This document shows, piece after piece, positions 6,180 through 12,945 of a DNA stretch of 12,945 nucleotides. The notes under the pieces are model-generated. The model was not told the origin of the DNA, did no database searches, and saw nothing but the letters and a program-made list of their open reading frames with translations. The translations under genes and the position numbers were made by a program. Source of the DNA: an uncultured Clostridia bacterium (GTDB lineage Bacteria; Bacillota; Clostridia; TANB77; CAG-508); contig CAOPQH010000035.1 in assembly GCA_948505485.1 (NCBI GenBank), positions 1 through 12,945 on the forward strand, written 5' to 3'. Position 1 is the stretch's first letter; every line of letters begins with the position of its first letter.

Positions 6180-7322
6180 TTATAAACTTATTGTTTTTTC
6201 CCAACTTAAATCTTCTTTTCCAAAATGTCCATAATTAGTAGTTTTTTTATATATTGGTTTTTGTAAGTCTAGGTATTTTATTATTCCTCTAGGAGTTAAA
6301 TCAAACTTATCATTAATTATTTGTATAATTTTTTCTTCTGATATTGTATTTGTCCCAAATGTATCTACATACACAGCAACTGGTTTTGCAACTCCTATTG
6401 CATATGCAAGTTGAATTTCACACTTTTTTGCTAGTTTATTAAATACAATGTTTTTAGCTATAAATCTTGCCATGTATGATGCAGATCTATCTACTTTTGT
6501 TGCATCTTTACCTGAAAAAGCACCACCTCCATGCCTACTATATCCTCCATAAGTATCAACAATTATCTTTCTTCCTGTTAATCCACTATCTCCTAGTGGC
6601 CCCCCTATTATAAATCTTCCTGTTGGATTTATATAATATTTTGTTTCTTTGTCTATCAATTCTTTAGGAATTACCTCTTGTATTACTTTTTCTTTTATGT
6701 CTCTTTTTAATGTATTTAAATCCACATTTTCTTCATGTTGTGTGGATACAATTATTGTATCTACTCTTAATGGTTTATTATCTTTATATTCTATAGTAAC
6801 TTGTACTTTTCCATCTGGTCTTAGATAATTGATTATATTTTCTTTTCTAACATATGTTAATCTTTTAGATAATTTATGTGCTAATGTTATAGAAAGTGGC
6901 ATAAGCTGTTTTGTCTCATCACATGCAAATCCAAATATAATTCCTTGGTCTCCTGCCCCTTCTGATATTATATCTTGTCCTCTTTTTTGCTCCAAAGATT
7001 TATTAACTCCTAATGCTATATCTTCAGATTGCTTTGATATATTTACTATTATATTGCAAGTTTTATAATCTATATCTGTTTTTTCGTTATCGTACCCTAT
7101 TTCTCTTATTGCTTTTCTTGTAACTTTTTCGACGTCAATATTAGCTTTAGATGAAATCTCTCCTGTTATATAAATTTCTCCTTTACTTGCTAAAGCATCA
7201 CAAGCTACTCTTGCATATTTGTCTTCTTCTAAGTATGCATCTAAAATACTGTCTGCTATATAATCACATAATTTGTCAGGGTGCCCTTCTGTAACACTTT
7301 CAGATGTAAATAATTTTTTCAT
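6180..7322 (-). CDS. metK: S-adenosylmethionine synthetase
   Basis: Makes SAM from methionine and ATP; cytosolic tetramer. The 380-residue protein has all signatures: GHPDK (13-17), GAGDQGIIFG (122-131), the conserved INPTGRFIIGGPLGDSGLTG and the P-loop-like GGGAFSGKD (265-273), with the C-terminal GHFG. Length is normal for the family, at its short end. The ATG at 7320-7322 has AAAGGAA upstream. I searched the 217-base gap to the ZIP gene for a SAM riboswitch and saw none; the gap instead holds a palindromic repeat and a terminator. Confidence 0.97.
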   Translation of the reverse strand: MKKLFTSESVTEGHPDKLCDYIADSILDAYLEEDKYARVACDALASKGEIYITGEISSKANIDVEKVTRKAIREIGYDNEKTDIDYKTCNIIVNISKQSEDIALGVNKSLEQKRGQDIISEGAGDQGIIFGFACDETKQLMPLSITLAHKLSKRLTYVRKENIINYLRPDGKVQVTIEYKDNKPLRVDTIIVSTQHEENVDLNTLKRDIKEKVIQEVIPKELIDKETKYYINPTGRFIIGGPLGDSGLTGRKIIVDTYGGYSRHGGGAFSGKDATKVDRSASYMARFIAKNIVFNKLAKKCEIQLAYAIGVAKPVAVYVDTFGTNTISEEKIIQIINDKFDLTPRGIIKYLDLQKPIYKKTTNYGHFGKEDLSWEKTISL

Positions 7323-7396
7323 AAATATTCCTTTCTTTATTTTATTATTAACAATTATTATTTAAATATTTAAACTTTTAATATATATTTTATTTA

Positions 7397-7470
7397 AACA
7401 AATTGGAAAGCCTTAGTATTAGCATAATTTATACTTTTTTCTTTGGCTTTCCGTGAATTTGTTCGTGTGC
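7397..7470. repeat. 74-bp hairpin repeat, copy 2
   Basis: Second copy of the repeat at 4271-4344, in the same orientation, with five differences by eye. GGAAAGCC pairs with GGCTTTCC, and AACAAAT with ATTTGTT. The C-to-T change at the eighth base turns a C-G pair into a T-G wobble, so the stem is kept. It lies upstream of metK and downstream of the ZIP gene. Confidence 0.75.
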
Positions 7471-7493
7471 AAAATTTCCTATTATATAAATAT

Positions 7494-7528
7494 AAAAACG
7501 TAGCTTAACTTTTATAAACTACGTTTTT
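7494..7528 (-). terminator. Terminator after the ZIP gene
   Basis: AAAAACGTAG (7494-7503) and CTACGTTTTT (7519-7528) form a perfect ten-base stem. Read on the minus strand the right arm ends in a run of T, 11 bases past the ZIP stop codon. The symmetry would let it work in both directions. Confidence 0.75.
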
Positions 7529-7539
7529 AATATATTATT

Positions 7540-8367
7540 TCACCCTAAGGTTACGTCTAATATCATCATTATAACAAATCCAGCAACTAACCCTAATGTC
7601 GATAAATTTTTATGTTTTTTTACAGATTCAGGTAATAATTCCCTAGCAGCAACTATTATCATTGCACCTGCTGCAAATGCTAGTAAAAATGGTAATACAC
7701 TTCTTATATACATTACTAATACTGCACCTATTACAGCTGATATTGGTTCAACCATTGCTGACGCCTGACCTATCATAAAGCTTTTAAATCTTGAATATCC
7801 TTCACTTCTTAATGGAAGAGATACTGCTGCTCCTTCTGGGAAATTTTGAATCCCTATTCCTAAAGCTAACATAATTGCTCCAATTAATGTCATTCCTGGT
7901 ACTCCACTTGCTATTCCGCCAAATGCAACACCTATAGCCATTCCTTCTGGTATATTATGAATTGTAATCGCTGATATTAAAAGTATACTTCTTTTTAATG
8001 ATTCTGCATTTTTTGCTCTTTTGGGTCTTTCCATATTTCTTGAATTTCTTTTACTTAATACTTTATCTAGAAATCTATCAGATAATAGCACAAACATTCC
8101 TCCTGCAATAAAACCAAACGCAGGTAATATCCATTCTATGTATCCAAGTTCATACGACAATTCAAGTGATGGTGCAAGTAATGACCAAAACGAAGCTGCA
8201 ATCATTACTCCAGCACTAAATCCCAAAATAGTATCAAGTACTTTTCTGTTCATTTCTTTAAAGAAACATACTACAAGTGCTCCAAGTGCTGTTACTCCCC
8301 ATGTAAATATTGTAGCAATCAATGTTTGAATTACTGGACCTAGATTTTCAAACCAAGTCAATTTCAA
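7540..8367 (-). CDS. ZIP-family metal transporter
   Basis: Polytopic membrane protein that imports divalent metals, usually zinc, sometimes iron or manganese. About eight hydrophobic segments are visible. The two metal-binding helices carry HNIPEG (137-142) and QNFPEG (174-179), and a further conserved Glu lies in AMVEP (205-208). The cytosolic loop at about 104-126 is basic and not His-rich. No ATG is available at the N-terminus. TTG 8367 is only three bases after GAGG (8374-8371), so the second TTG, at 8361 (two codons later), has better spacing and may be the true start. It follows tag by 30 bases and probably shares its transcript. The stop is TGA, so TGA is not reassigned. Confidence 0.9.
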   Translation of the reverse strand: MKLTWFENLGPVIQTLIATIFTWGVTALGALVVCFFKEMNRKVLDTILGFSAGVMIAASFWSLLAPSLELSYELGYIEWILPAFGFIAGGMFVLLSDRFLDKVLSKRNSRNMERPKRAKNAESLKRSILLISAITIHNIPEGMAIGVAFGGIASGVPGMTLIGAIMLALGIGIQNFPEGAAVSLPLRSEGYSRFKSFMIGQASAMVEPISAVIGAVLVMYIRSVLPFLLAFAAGAMIIVAARELLPESVKKHKNLSTLGLVAGFVIMMILDVTLG

Positions 8368-8397
8368 TCACCTCATACTACATAATATGATGCATTT

Positions 8398-8970
8398 TTA
8401 CATAATGTCACAAATTTTACTATTTTTAAAACAATTGTCTTCATGAGAGTTAATTATTCCTATAGACTGCAAATATGAATATATTATTGTTGTACCTACA
8501 AATTTCATTCCTCTTTTTCTCAAATCATTTGAGATTGTATCAGATAATTTTGAACTTGTTTTATCATTTTCATAAATTATTTGATTTTTTGTAAATTTCC
8601 ATATGTAATTAGAAAATGTTTTATATTCTTTTTGAATTTCTTTAAATATTTTAGCATTATTTATTGTGGCTTTGATTTTTAATTTGTTTCTAATTATACT
8701 ACTATTTTGTAATAATTCCGCTTCTTTATTATTGTCATACTTACATATTTTTTCTAAGTCAAAATTATCAAATGCCTTTCTAAAACTTTCTCTCTTGTTT
8801 AATATGCATTCCCAAGATAACCCAGCTTGAAAAGCTTCTAATACTAGCATCTCAAATAGTTTCTTATCATCATAAATTGGCTCTCCCCATTGTTCATCAT
8901 GATATTTAACATAAATTTCATTTTTTAGATTTACCCATTTGCATCTTTCTAGTTTATATTGTTTTTTCAT
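8398..8970 (-). CDS. tag: DNA-3-methyladenine glycosylase I (Tag)
   Basis: Base-excision enzyme that removes 3-methyladenine. The 190-residue protein has the family's zinc ligands in their usual places (Cys10 in ERCKW, His24 in KYHDEQWG, His176 and Cys180 in SHEDNC), the pocket residues Glu45 and Trp53 in EAFQAGLSW, the IIRNKLKI segment, and SNDLRKRGMKFVGTTIIYSY near the C-terminus. The usual NDHE appears as NSHE. The start has TAGGAG upstream. It lies 46 bases after the frame-shifted end of copA (119 after the unshifted stop), with no terminator between, so co-transcription with copZ-copA is likely. Confidence 0.93.
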   Translation of the reverse strand: MKKQYKLERCKWVNLKNEIYVKYHDEQWGEPIYDDKKLFEMLVLEAFQAGLSWECILNKRESFRKAFDNFDLEKICKYDNNKEAELLQNSSIIRNKLKIKATINNAKIFKEIQKEYKTFSNYIWKFTKNQIIYENDKTSSKLSDTISNDLRKRGMKFVGTTIIYSYLQSIGIINSHEDNCFKNSKICDIM

Positions 8971-9016
8971 TTAAATCTCCTATTTTAATAATGTGTTTTA
9001 GACATACTAAATTTTA

Positions 9017-11228
9017 TTAATGAATACTTTTTTTCTTTAATCTTAAAGTATTTAATATAACTGTAATACTACTAAAAACCATCGCACTACTAGCAATCAT
9101 TGGATTTATATATATTCCGAACTCCTCTTAGTAATCCCATTGCAACTGGTATCATTAAAATATTATAGAAAAATGCCCAAAATAGATTTTCCTTGATAAT
9201 TTTTATTGTGCTTTTACTTATATTTATAAGATTTAATATACTGTTTAAATCATTTCTAGTTAAAATTACATCTGATGAATCCATTGCTATGTCTGTTCCG
9301 CTTTTTACGCTAACTCCTATATTTGCTGTTGCAAGAGCTGGACTATCATTTATTCCATCTCCACACATCATAACATATTTGTTTTCTTGTTGTAATTTTT
9401 TTATAACTTCTGTTTTTTCTGCTGGTAACACATTAGAAATTACTTGAGTAATTCCTATATCTTTTGCAATTTTTTCTGCTGTTTCTTTGTTGTCTCCTGT
9501 TAGCATAATTGTATTGATATTTTTATTATTTAAAATGTTTATAACATCTACTATATTTTCTCTTACAACATCATTTACGCCTATTAAAGCAATTATTGTC
9601 TTATTTTGAACAACATATATAATACTATTTCCTTTTTTAGCCATATTTTTTTCTTCTTCACTATATATATTTTCTATATTGTAACTTTCTAATATTTTTC
9701 TATTTCCTATAATAAACCTTTGATCTTTAACTCTACCTATAATTCCATAACCTACAACATTTCCAAATTCTTTTACTTCTAATTTTTCTAATTTATTTTC
9801 TTTTAAGTAATCTGTAAATGCTTTTCCTATTGGATGTGTAGATTTGCTTTCTATACTACCTACTAATTGCAATAATTCTTCATTTTTCATATTGCTATAA
9901 TTTTTAATCTCTGCTATTTTTAACTTTCCATAAGTTAATGTTCCAGTTTTATCAAATACTATAGTGTTTGTCTTCTGAGCATTTTCTAATATTTCACTTT
10001 TTTTTATAAGAATTCCATTTGTAGCACATTTTCCTTCTGATACAACAATAGCAAGTGGTGTAGCTAATCCTAAACTACATGGACAAGCAACAACTAATAT
10101 TGTTACAAATGTTATTAAACTATTTGCAAATCCATAACCTAATATTAAATAAATTATAAGAGTTAAAACGGCAATTAGCATAACTGCTGGCACAAAATAT
10201 CCTGAAACTGTATCTGCTATTTTACTAATTGGTGCTTTTGTATTGCTTGCTTCTACTACTAATTTTACTATTTCTGATATAGTAGATTCTTTTCCTATTC
10301 TTTCTGCTTTATATTCTATATATCCATCATAGTTTATACTTCCTGCTATTACTTTTTCTCCAATTGCTTTGCTAACAGGTTTACTTTCACCTGTTATAAA
10401 TGATTCGTCTAAATGTGTTCTTCCTTCTATAATTTCGCCATCTACTGCTATTTTTTCTCCTGGTTTACAGATAACTATATCTCCTTTGTGTATCTGATCT
10501 AATGTAACTTCTTTTTCTATTCCATCAGCTTTTATAATAGCCTTTTTAGGAGTAATTGTTACTAATTTTTGAATTGCTTCTTTTGTTTTATCTTTACTAA
10601 TTCTATCTAAATATCTACCTAATTTTATAAAGTAAATTATAGTTGCTACCGACTCAAAATATAAATGATGTACCTGTGTGGGATTTCCTTTTAAAATTAG
10701 TACCATACTATATAAACTATAAGAGAAGCTACTTAATACTCCTATACCAACTAACGTATCCATGTTAGGTGTTTTATGTATTAAATTTTTATATCCATTT
10801 TTTAATATATCAAAACCATAAATAATAAATGCAATAGCAAATATAAATAAGCATAATGTATAACTTGCAGGATTTTTAGTAATATCTATTACATCCAATG
10901 TTGGTAAATTTAGCATATGTCCCATTGCAATATACATTAAAACTATTATAAAGATTGTAAAACAAATAAAATTTACTTTTTCTTTCTTATTTTCATTTTC
11001 TATGTTAATTTCTTTAAATTCTCCCAAGCTTTTAAAACCTGCTTTTTTTACAAATTCATTAAGTTCTTCTATGCTTAAGATTTTTTCATCATATTCAATA
11101 TTTGCACTTGCCATTACTAAATTTACAGTTGCTTGTTTAATTCCTTTTTGTTTATTTAAATATCGTTCAAGTCCATTTGAACAGGCACTACATGTCATTC
11201 CTTCGATTGATAATACTATTTTTTTCAT
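9017..11228 (-). CDS. copA: Copper-exporting P1B-type ATPase, +1 frame break near the 3' end
   Basis: ATP-driven Cu(I) exporter in the cell membrane. One N-terminal heavy-metal domain has GMTCSAC (Cys13, Cys16). Then come the actuator motif TGES (279-282), the membrane copper site CPC (382-384), the phosphorylation motif DKTGT (426-430), HP (465-466), GDGIND (623-628) and the FYN of the seventh helix (687-689). The zero frame ends at 9090 after GLLRGVRNIYKSNDC. Skipping one C (plus-strand position 9119) after GTT gives GLLRGV then GIYINPMIASSAMVFSS and ITVILNTLRLKKK, the normal last helix with its Met and Ser ligands, ending at TAA 9017-9019 (736 residues). Without the shift this helix is lost and transport should fail. 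It begins two bases after copZ. The frame is otherwise intact; it could be a fresh mutation or read error instead. Confidence 0.92.
9114..9122 (-). other. Putative +1 frameshift site GTT-CGG-AAT (copA)
   Basis: On the minus strand in-frame codon 704 is CGG, preceded by GTT and followed by AAT. Skipping its C gives GTT GGA ATA TAT ATA, restoring the last copA helix. The seven-base core TTCGGAA is identical to that in the yhcG-like gene at 3574-3580. Confidence 0.6.
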
Positions 11229-11230
11229 AC

Positions 11231-11443
11231 TTAATCTTCCTTTACTGTTTCAAATCCGATATCTTTTATTGTATCTTCTAGAATTTTTCTTTCTATTTCA
11301 TCATTTATAGTAACTTTCACAATACCAGTTTCATGATTAGCTTTGACCTTTTCTACTCCAGATACTTCGCTTAATGCATTTTGTACTCTGTTCTCGCATC
11401 CATTGCATACCATTCCTTTTACTTTTATATTTATTTCTTTCAT
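11231..11443 (-). CDS. copZ: CopZ-like copper chaperone
   Basis: A 70-residue single heavy-metal-associated domain with KGMVCNGCENR (Cys13 and Cys16), the Cu(I)-binding MxCxxC motif, and the usual babbabb pattern ending DTIKDIGFETV. It should carry Cu(I) to CopA in the cytosol. GGAGGAG lies six to eight bases before the ATG. The stop is two bases before the copA start, so the two are translationally coupled. Confidence 0.92.
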   Translation of the reverse strand: MKEINIKVKGMVCNGCENRVQNALSEVSGVEKVKANHETGIVKVTINDEIERKILEDTIKDIGFETVKED

Positions 11444-11496
11444 TTTTATCTCCTCCTTATTTATTTCTGTTTTTTGATGATTAATTTATAATTTAA

Positions 11497-11505
11497 ATTA
11501 TATCA
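11497..11505 (-). promoter_or_regulatory. Possible extended -10 promoter for copZ-copA
   Basis: On the minus strand TGATATAAT gives TGn plus a perfect -10 box, about 50 bases before copZ; no good -35 lies at normal spacing. A perfect 14-base palindrome, ATAATTTAAATTAT (11488-11501), overlaps it and could be an operator, but in such AT-rich sequence that is weak evidence. No classic CopY or CsoR operator is visible. Confidence 0.35.
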
Positions 11506-11554
11506 TTATTTTTTGTAAAAGTATACTAATAAATTTTTTGCTTATATTTTTTAT

Positions 11555-11776
11555 TTATTGTATTTTGATATTTGTAATCTCATATAATTCTAAAATACTA
11601 ACATCAAGACTATCTGATAAAACTATCATTTCTGCTAGTGATACCTTATCTACATCTATTTTATTATTTTCAATATCTAATAATCTATCTTTTTCTATTC
11701 CTGTATCTTCTACCAAATAATCTATACTTATGTTCTTTTTTTCCCTTACTTCTTTTATTTTTAATTTTATAATCAT
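11555..11776 (-). CDS. Small XRE-family helix-turn-helix regulator
   Basis: A 73-residue protein: LKIKEVREKKNISIDYLVED and then TGIEKDRLLDIENNK form a Cro/C1-type helix-turn-helix, followed by VSLAEMIVLSDSLDVSILEL, the typical fourth and fifth helices. It is a single DNA-binding domain with no sensor part. I place the start at ATG 11776, with GAGAGG (11790-11785) eight bases upstream; an in-frame GTG at 11785 overlaps that site. It lies 111 bases upstream of copZ on the same strand. There is no metal-binding motif, so a role in copper control is not supported. It may have arrived with the recombinase element next to it. Confidence 0.8.
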   Translation of the reverse strand: MIIKLKIKEVREKKNISIDYLVEDTGIEKDRLLDIENNKIDVDKVSLAEMIVLSDSLDVSILELYEITNIKIQ

Positions 11777-11822
11777 AATAAACACCTCTCAATTATTATT
11801 TGTAAGGTTTCTTTTTTTATAC

Positions 11823-11850
11823 AAAAAAGCTAATCATAACGATTAGCTTT
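11823..11850 (-). terminator. Minus-strand rho-independent terminator
   Basis: AAAGCTAATC (11826-11835), loop ATAAC, and GATTAGCTTT (11841-11850) form a perfect ten-base stem. On the minus strand it is followed by TTTTTTGTAT. It closes transcripts coming from the recombinase remnant before the XRE gene. Bases 11851-11952 hold no ORF; I see nothing else there that I can assign. Confidence 0.75.
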
Positions 11851-11952
11851 GGCTCCTTTGCGTAGGACATATTCGAAAAATCTATCGCAAAAAAGTTACT
11901 TATTTCCGTTTCAAATGTAGTTATAGCAATAGTTTGTAAGAAATGTACCCAC

Positions 11953-12105
11953 AAAGGAGTACCTCCAATAAGGACATTTATTGGTAAAGTACTCCTTTGG
12001 GCTAAAACAGTATAGTTTAAAAGCTATGCTGTTTTAATATTTTTGATACTTTGCTGAAAGTCATTTTCTAATTCATAGTCATTTAGTGGAATACCTATTA
12101 TTCCA
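11953..12105. repeat. Serine-recombinase element end, copy B
   Basis: Direct copy of 2657-2810. AAAGGAGTAC (11953-11962) pairs with GTACTCCTTT (11989-11998), and CCAATAA (11965-11971) with TTATTGG (11978-11984), giving a two-part hairpin. A second stem follows: ACAGTATAG (12007-12015) with CTATGCTGT (12024-12032) and a T-rich run. The stem arms differ from copy A in ways that mostly keep pairing. It sits just past the 3' end of the recombinase remnant, as the end of an integrative element would. Confidence 0.65.
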
Positions 12106-12597
12106 ACTCCTGAATAGTAAATGTCTATTTGCTGATATTTTTTACCATTCAATTTAGTTTTTTTCATACACATATATTTTATCAATTAATTCATTTACAA
12201 TTTCTGGTGTTAATTCTTTGATTTCAGTATATTTTTTAACTTTATTAATAAAAGTTGTTAAATCAATTTCTTCTTGTTTAATTTTATCAATAGTAGTAGA
12301 TAATTCATTAATTTTTTGTTTTAAGTCTTTTTGTTCTTATTCATAATTTAAAGATAAAGTTGCAAATCTATCATCAGTAATTTTACCAGAAATATTATCT
12401 TCGTAAATATGCTGTATCAAATTATCAATATCTTTTACTCGTTTTTCATATTGGGATAATAATTTTTTATTTGAAATATCCTCTTTTCTTTGTTCTTCTA
12501 GTGAAGCATCTAATTTTTCTTTTATAAATAAGTCTTCATAAGATGAAATATAGGATATTACTTGTTTTATATTATCTAACACCAATTCTCTTAGTGC
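12024..12597 (-). pseudogene. Large serine recombinase, C-terminal remnant (Tn1549/TnpX type)
   Basis: The minus strand encodes ALRELVLDNIKQVISYISSY, EDLFIKEKLDASLEEQRKED, a coiled-coil stretch and YEDNISGKITDDRFATLSLN. All match the C-terminal part of large serine recombinases from conjugative transposons such as Tn1549. An in-frame TAA (12337-12339) interrupts it; the same frame then continues KINELSTTIDKI…LTPEIVNELIDKIYVYEK. A second break at a run of seven A (near 12160-12167) shifts to KLNGKKYQQIDIYYSGVGII…NIKTA-stop. The catalytic N-terminal domain and DNA-binding middle are absent, with a stop at 12598-12600 where homology begins. It is clearly dead. Confidence 0.8.
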
Positions 12598-12664
12598 TTA
12601 CTTAAATGCCTTGGAGAACGGAGCTTTTTAAAATTAACATTATTATGATAACTTTACTAGAATA

Positions 12665-12697
12665 TAAAAAAACCGCGGTATTTTTAAATACTACGGT
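12665..12697 (-). terminator. Terminator after the partial gene at the window end
   Basis: On the minus strand ACCGTAGTATT and AATACCGCGGT form an eleven-position stem with two weak positions and a four-base loop, followed by TTTTTTT. It starts 18 bases past the stop codon of the partial gene. The gap 12598-12714 holds nothing else I can support. Confidence 0.75.
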
Positions 12698-12714
12698 CTT
12701 TTTCATATTCGTGC

Positions 12715-12945
12715 TTAATAATATTTCACGAAATCCACAAGCCCCACTTTGTCTGAGGCATTGTATAAGGCATGTGCATATCCTTTCTGGCATGTCACAG
12801 TTTCCCCTATTTTTACGGATTCAGACTTGATAAGAAGCTTCCTTATCTTCGTCATCTTTTCCGATTCTTCCTGGGAAATTACGACTATTTTTATCCCCGA
12901 GGTTATGGGGATATAGTCTTCATTATCCTCGTTATGAAAATGAAT
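12715..12945 (-). CDS. Unrecognised protein, C-terminal part (runs off window)
   Basis: An open frame enters from the window edge and ends at TAA 12715-12717, giving at least 76 residues: DYIPITSGIKIVVISQEESE, then KMTKIRKLLIKSESVKIGET, VTCQKGYAHALYNASDKVGL and VDFVKYY-stop. I recognise no family. It is probably real because the frame is open over the whole stretch, ends in a natural-looking C-terminus and is followed by a good terminator. Its base composition is clearly richer in G and C than the neighbouring genes, with codons rarely used elsewhere here (TCG, GGG, ACG, GTG, CCC). That suggests a different origin, perhaps cargo of the integrative element or a recent transfer. Its two CGG trinucleotides are also out of frame. 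Confidence 0.6.
   Translation of the reverse strand: MHFHNEDNEDYIPITSGIKIVVISQEESEKMTKIRKLLIKSESVKIGETVTCQKGYAHALYNASDKVGLVDFVKYY

Noticed and set aside
7323..7539. SAM riboswitch upstream of metK
   Set aside because: No S-box, SAM-II or SMK-like conserved core was seen in the gap; it holds a hairpin repeat and a terminator only.
11555..11776. XRE protein as the copper repressor of copZ-copA
   Set aside because: It lacks the Cys/His ligands of CsoR or CopY and no matching operator is visible; adjacency alone is not enough.
2657..12105. The 9.3 kb between the two direct repeats as one mobile element
   Set aside because: The interval contains core genes (metK, tcdA, tag) and the repeats differ in length and sequence; two independent scars fit better.
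12024..12597. Recombinase remnant as a third case of CGG-linked frameshifting
   Set aside because: Its lesions are a TAA codon and a shift at an A-run; no CGG is involved, and the gene has lost its catalytic domain. It is ordinary decay and does not support the CGG idea.
12602..12830. Overlapping ORFs on both strands between 12602 and 12830
   Set aside because: Both run through the terminator hairpin at 12665-12697 and overlap the better-supported minus-strand frame ending at 12715.

Overview
The window comes from a very AT-rich, endospore-forming Firmicute, most likely an uncultured Clostridia- or Bacilli-type gut lineage. The reasons are a spoVAC-spoVAD-spoVAE cluster, strong GGAGG ribosome binding sites, TATAAT promoters, TTG starts and AGA-dominated arginine usage. 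I cannot name the species.

Layout. Bases 1-372 hold no gene but carry a nested palindromic repeat. A plus-strand block follows: a dodecin-like protein, then spoVAC, spoVAD and spoVAE (spore dipicolinate uptake), closed by a hairpin that lies in the scar of a serine-recombinase element. After the scar a strong promoter drives a YhcG/DUF1016-type PDDEXK nuclease whose reading frame breaks once, then a small broken ORF. From 4395 to the end every gene is on the minus strand: an AIM24/TIGR00266 protein; tcdA and metK (tRNA ct6A formation and SAM synthesis); a ZIP metal transporter, tag, copA and copZ in close succession; a small XRE-type regulator; a second, larger scar of the same recombinase; and the C-terminal end of an unrecognised gene with clearly higher GC content. 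Several intergenic gaps contain palindromic repeats of at least three families.

How the genes work together. SpoVAC, SpoVAD and SpoVAE form the conserved core of the dipicolinic acid channel. CopZ and CopA form a copper-export pair, and tag and the ZIP gene follow closely enough to be co-transcribed. MetK and TcdA are housekeeping; tcdA has its own near-consensus promoter.

Main observation. The two otherwise intact genes with a broken frame, yhcG and copA, break at the same motif. In both, the codons are NTT CGG AAN, and skipping the C (reading NTT then GGA) restores the full family sequence. By my reading of all genes (about 3,200 codons), these are the only two in-frame CGG codons; about 14 other CGG trinucleotides on sense strands are all out of frame. 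This suggests either +1 programmed frameshifting at an unassigned or hungry CGG codon, or a striking coincidence of mutations or sequencing errors. In both genes the essential part (nuclease active site; last copper-transport helix) lies after the shift.
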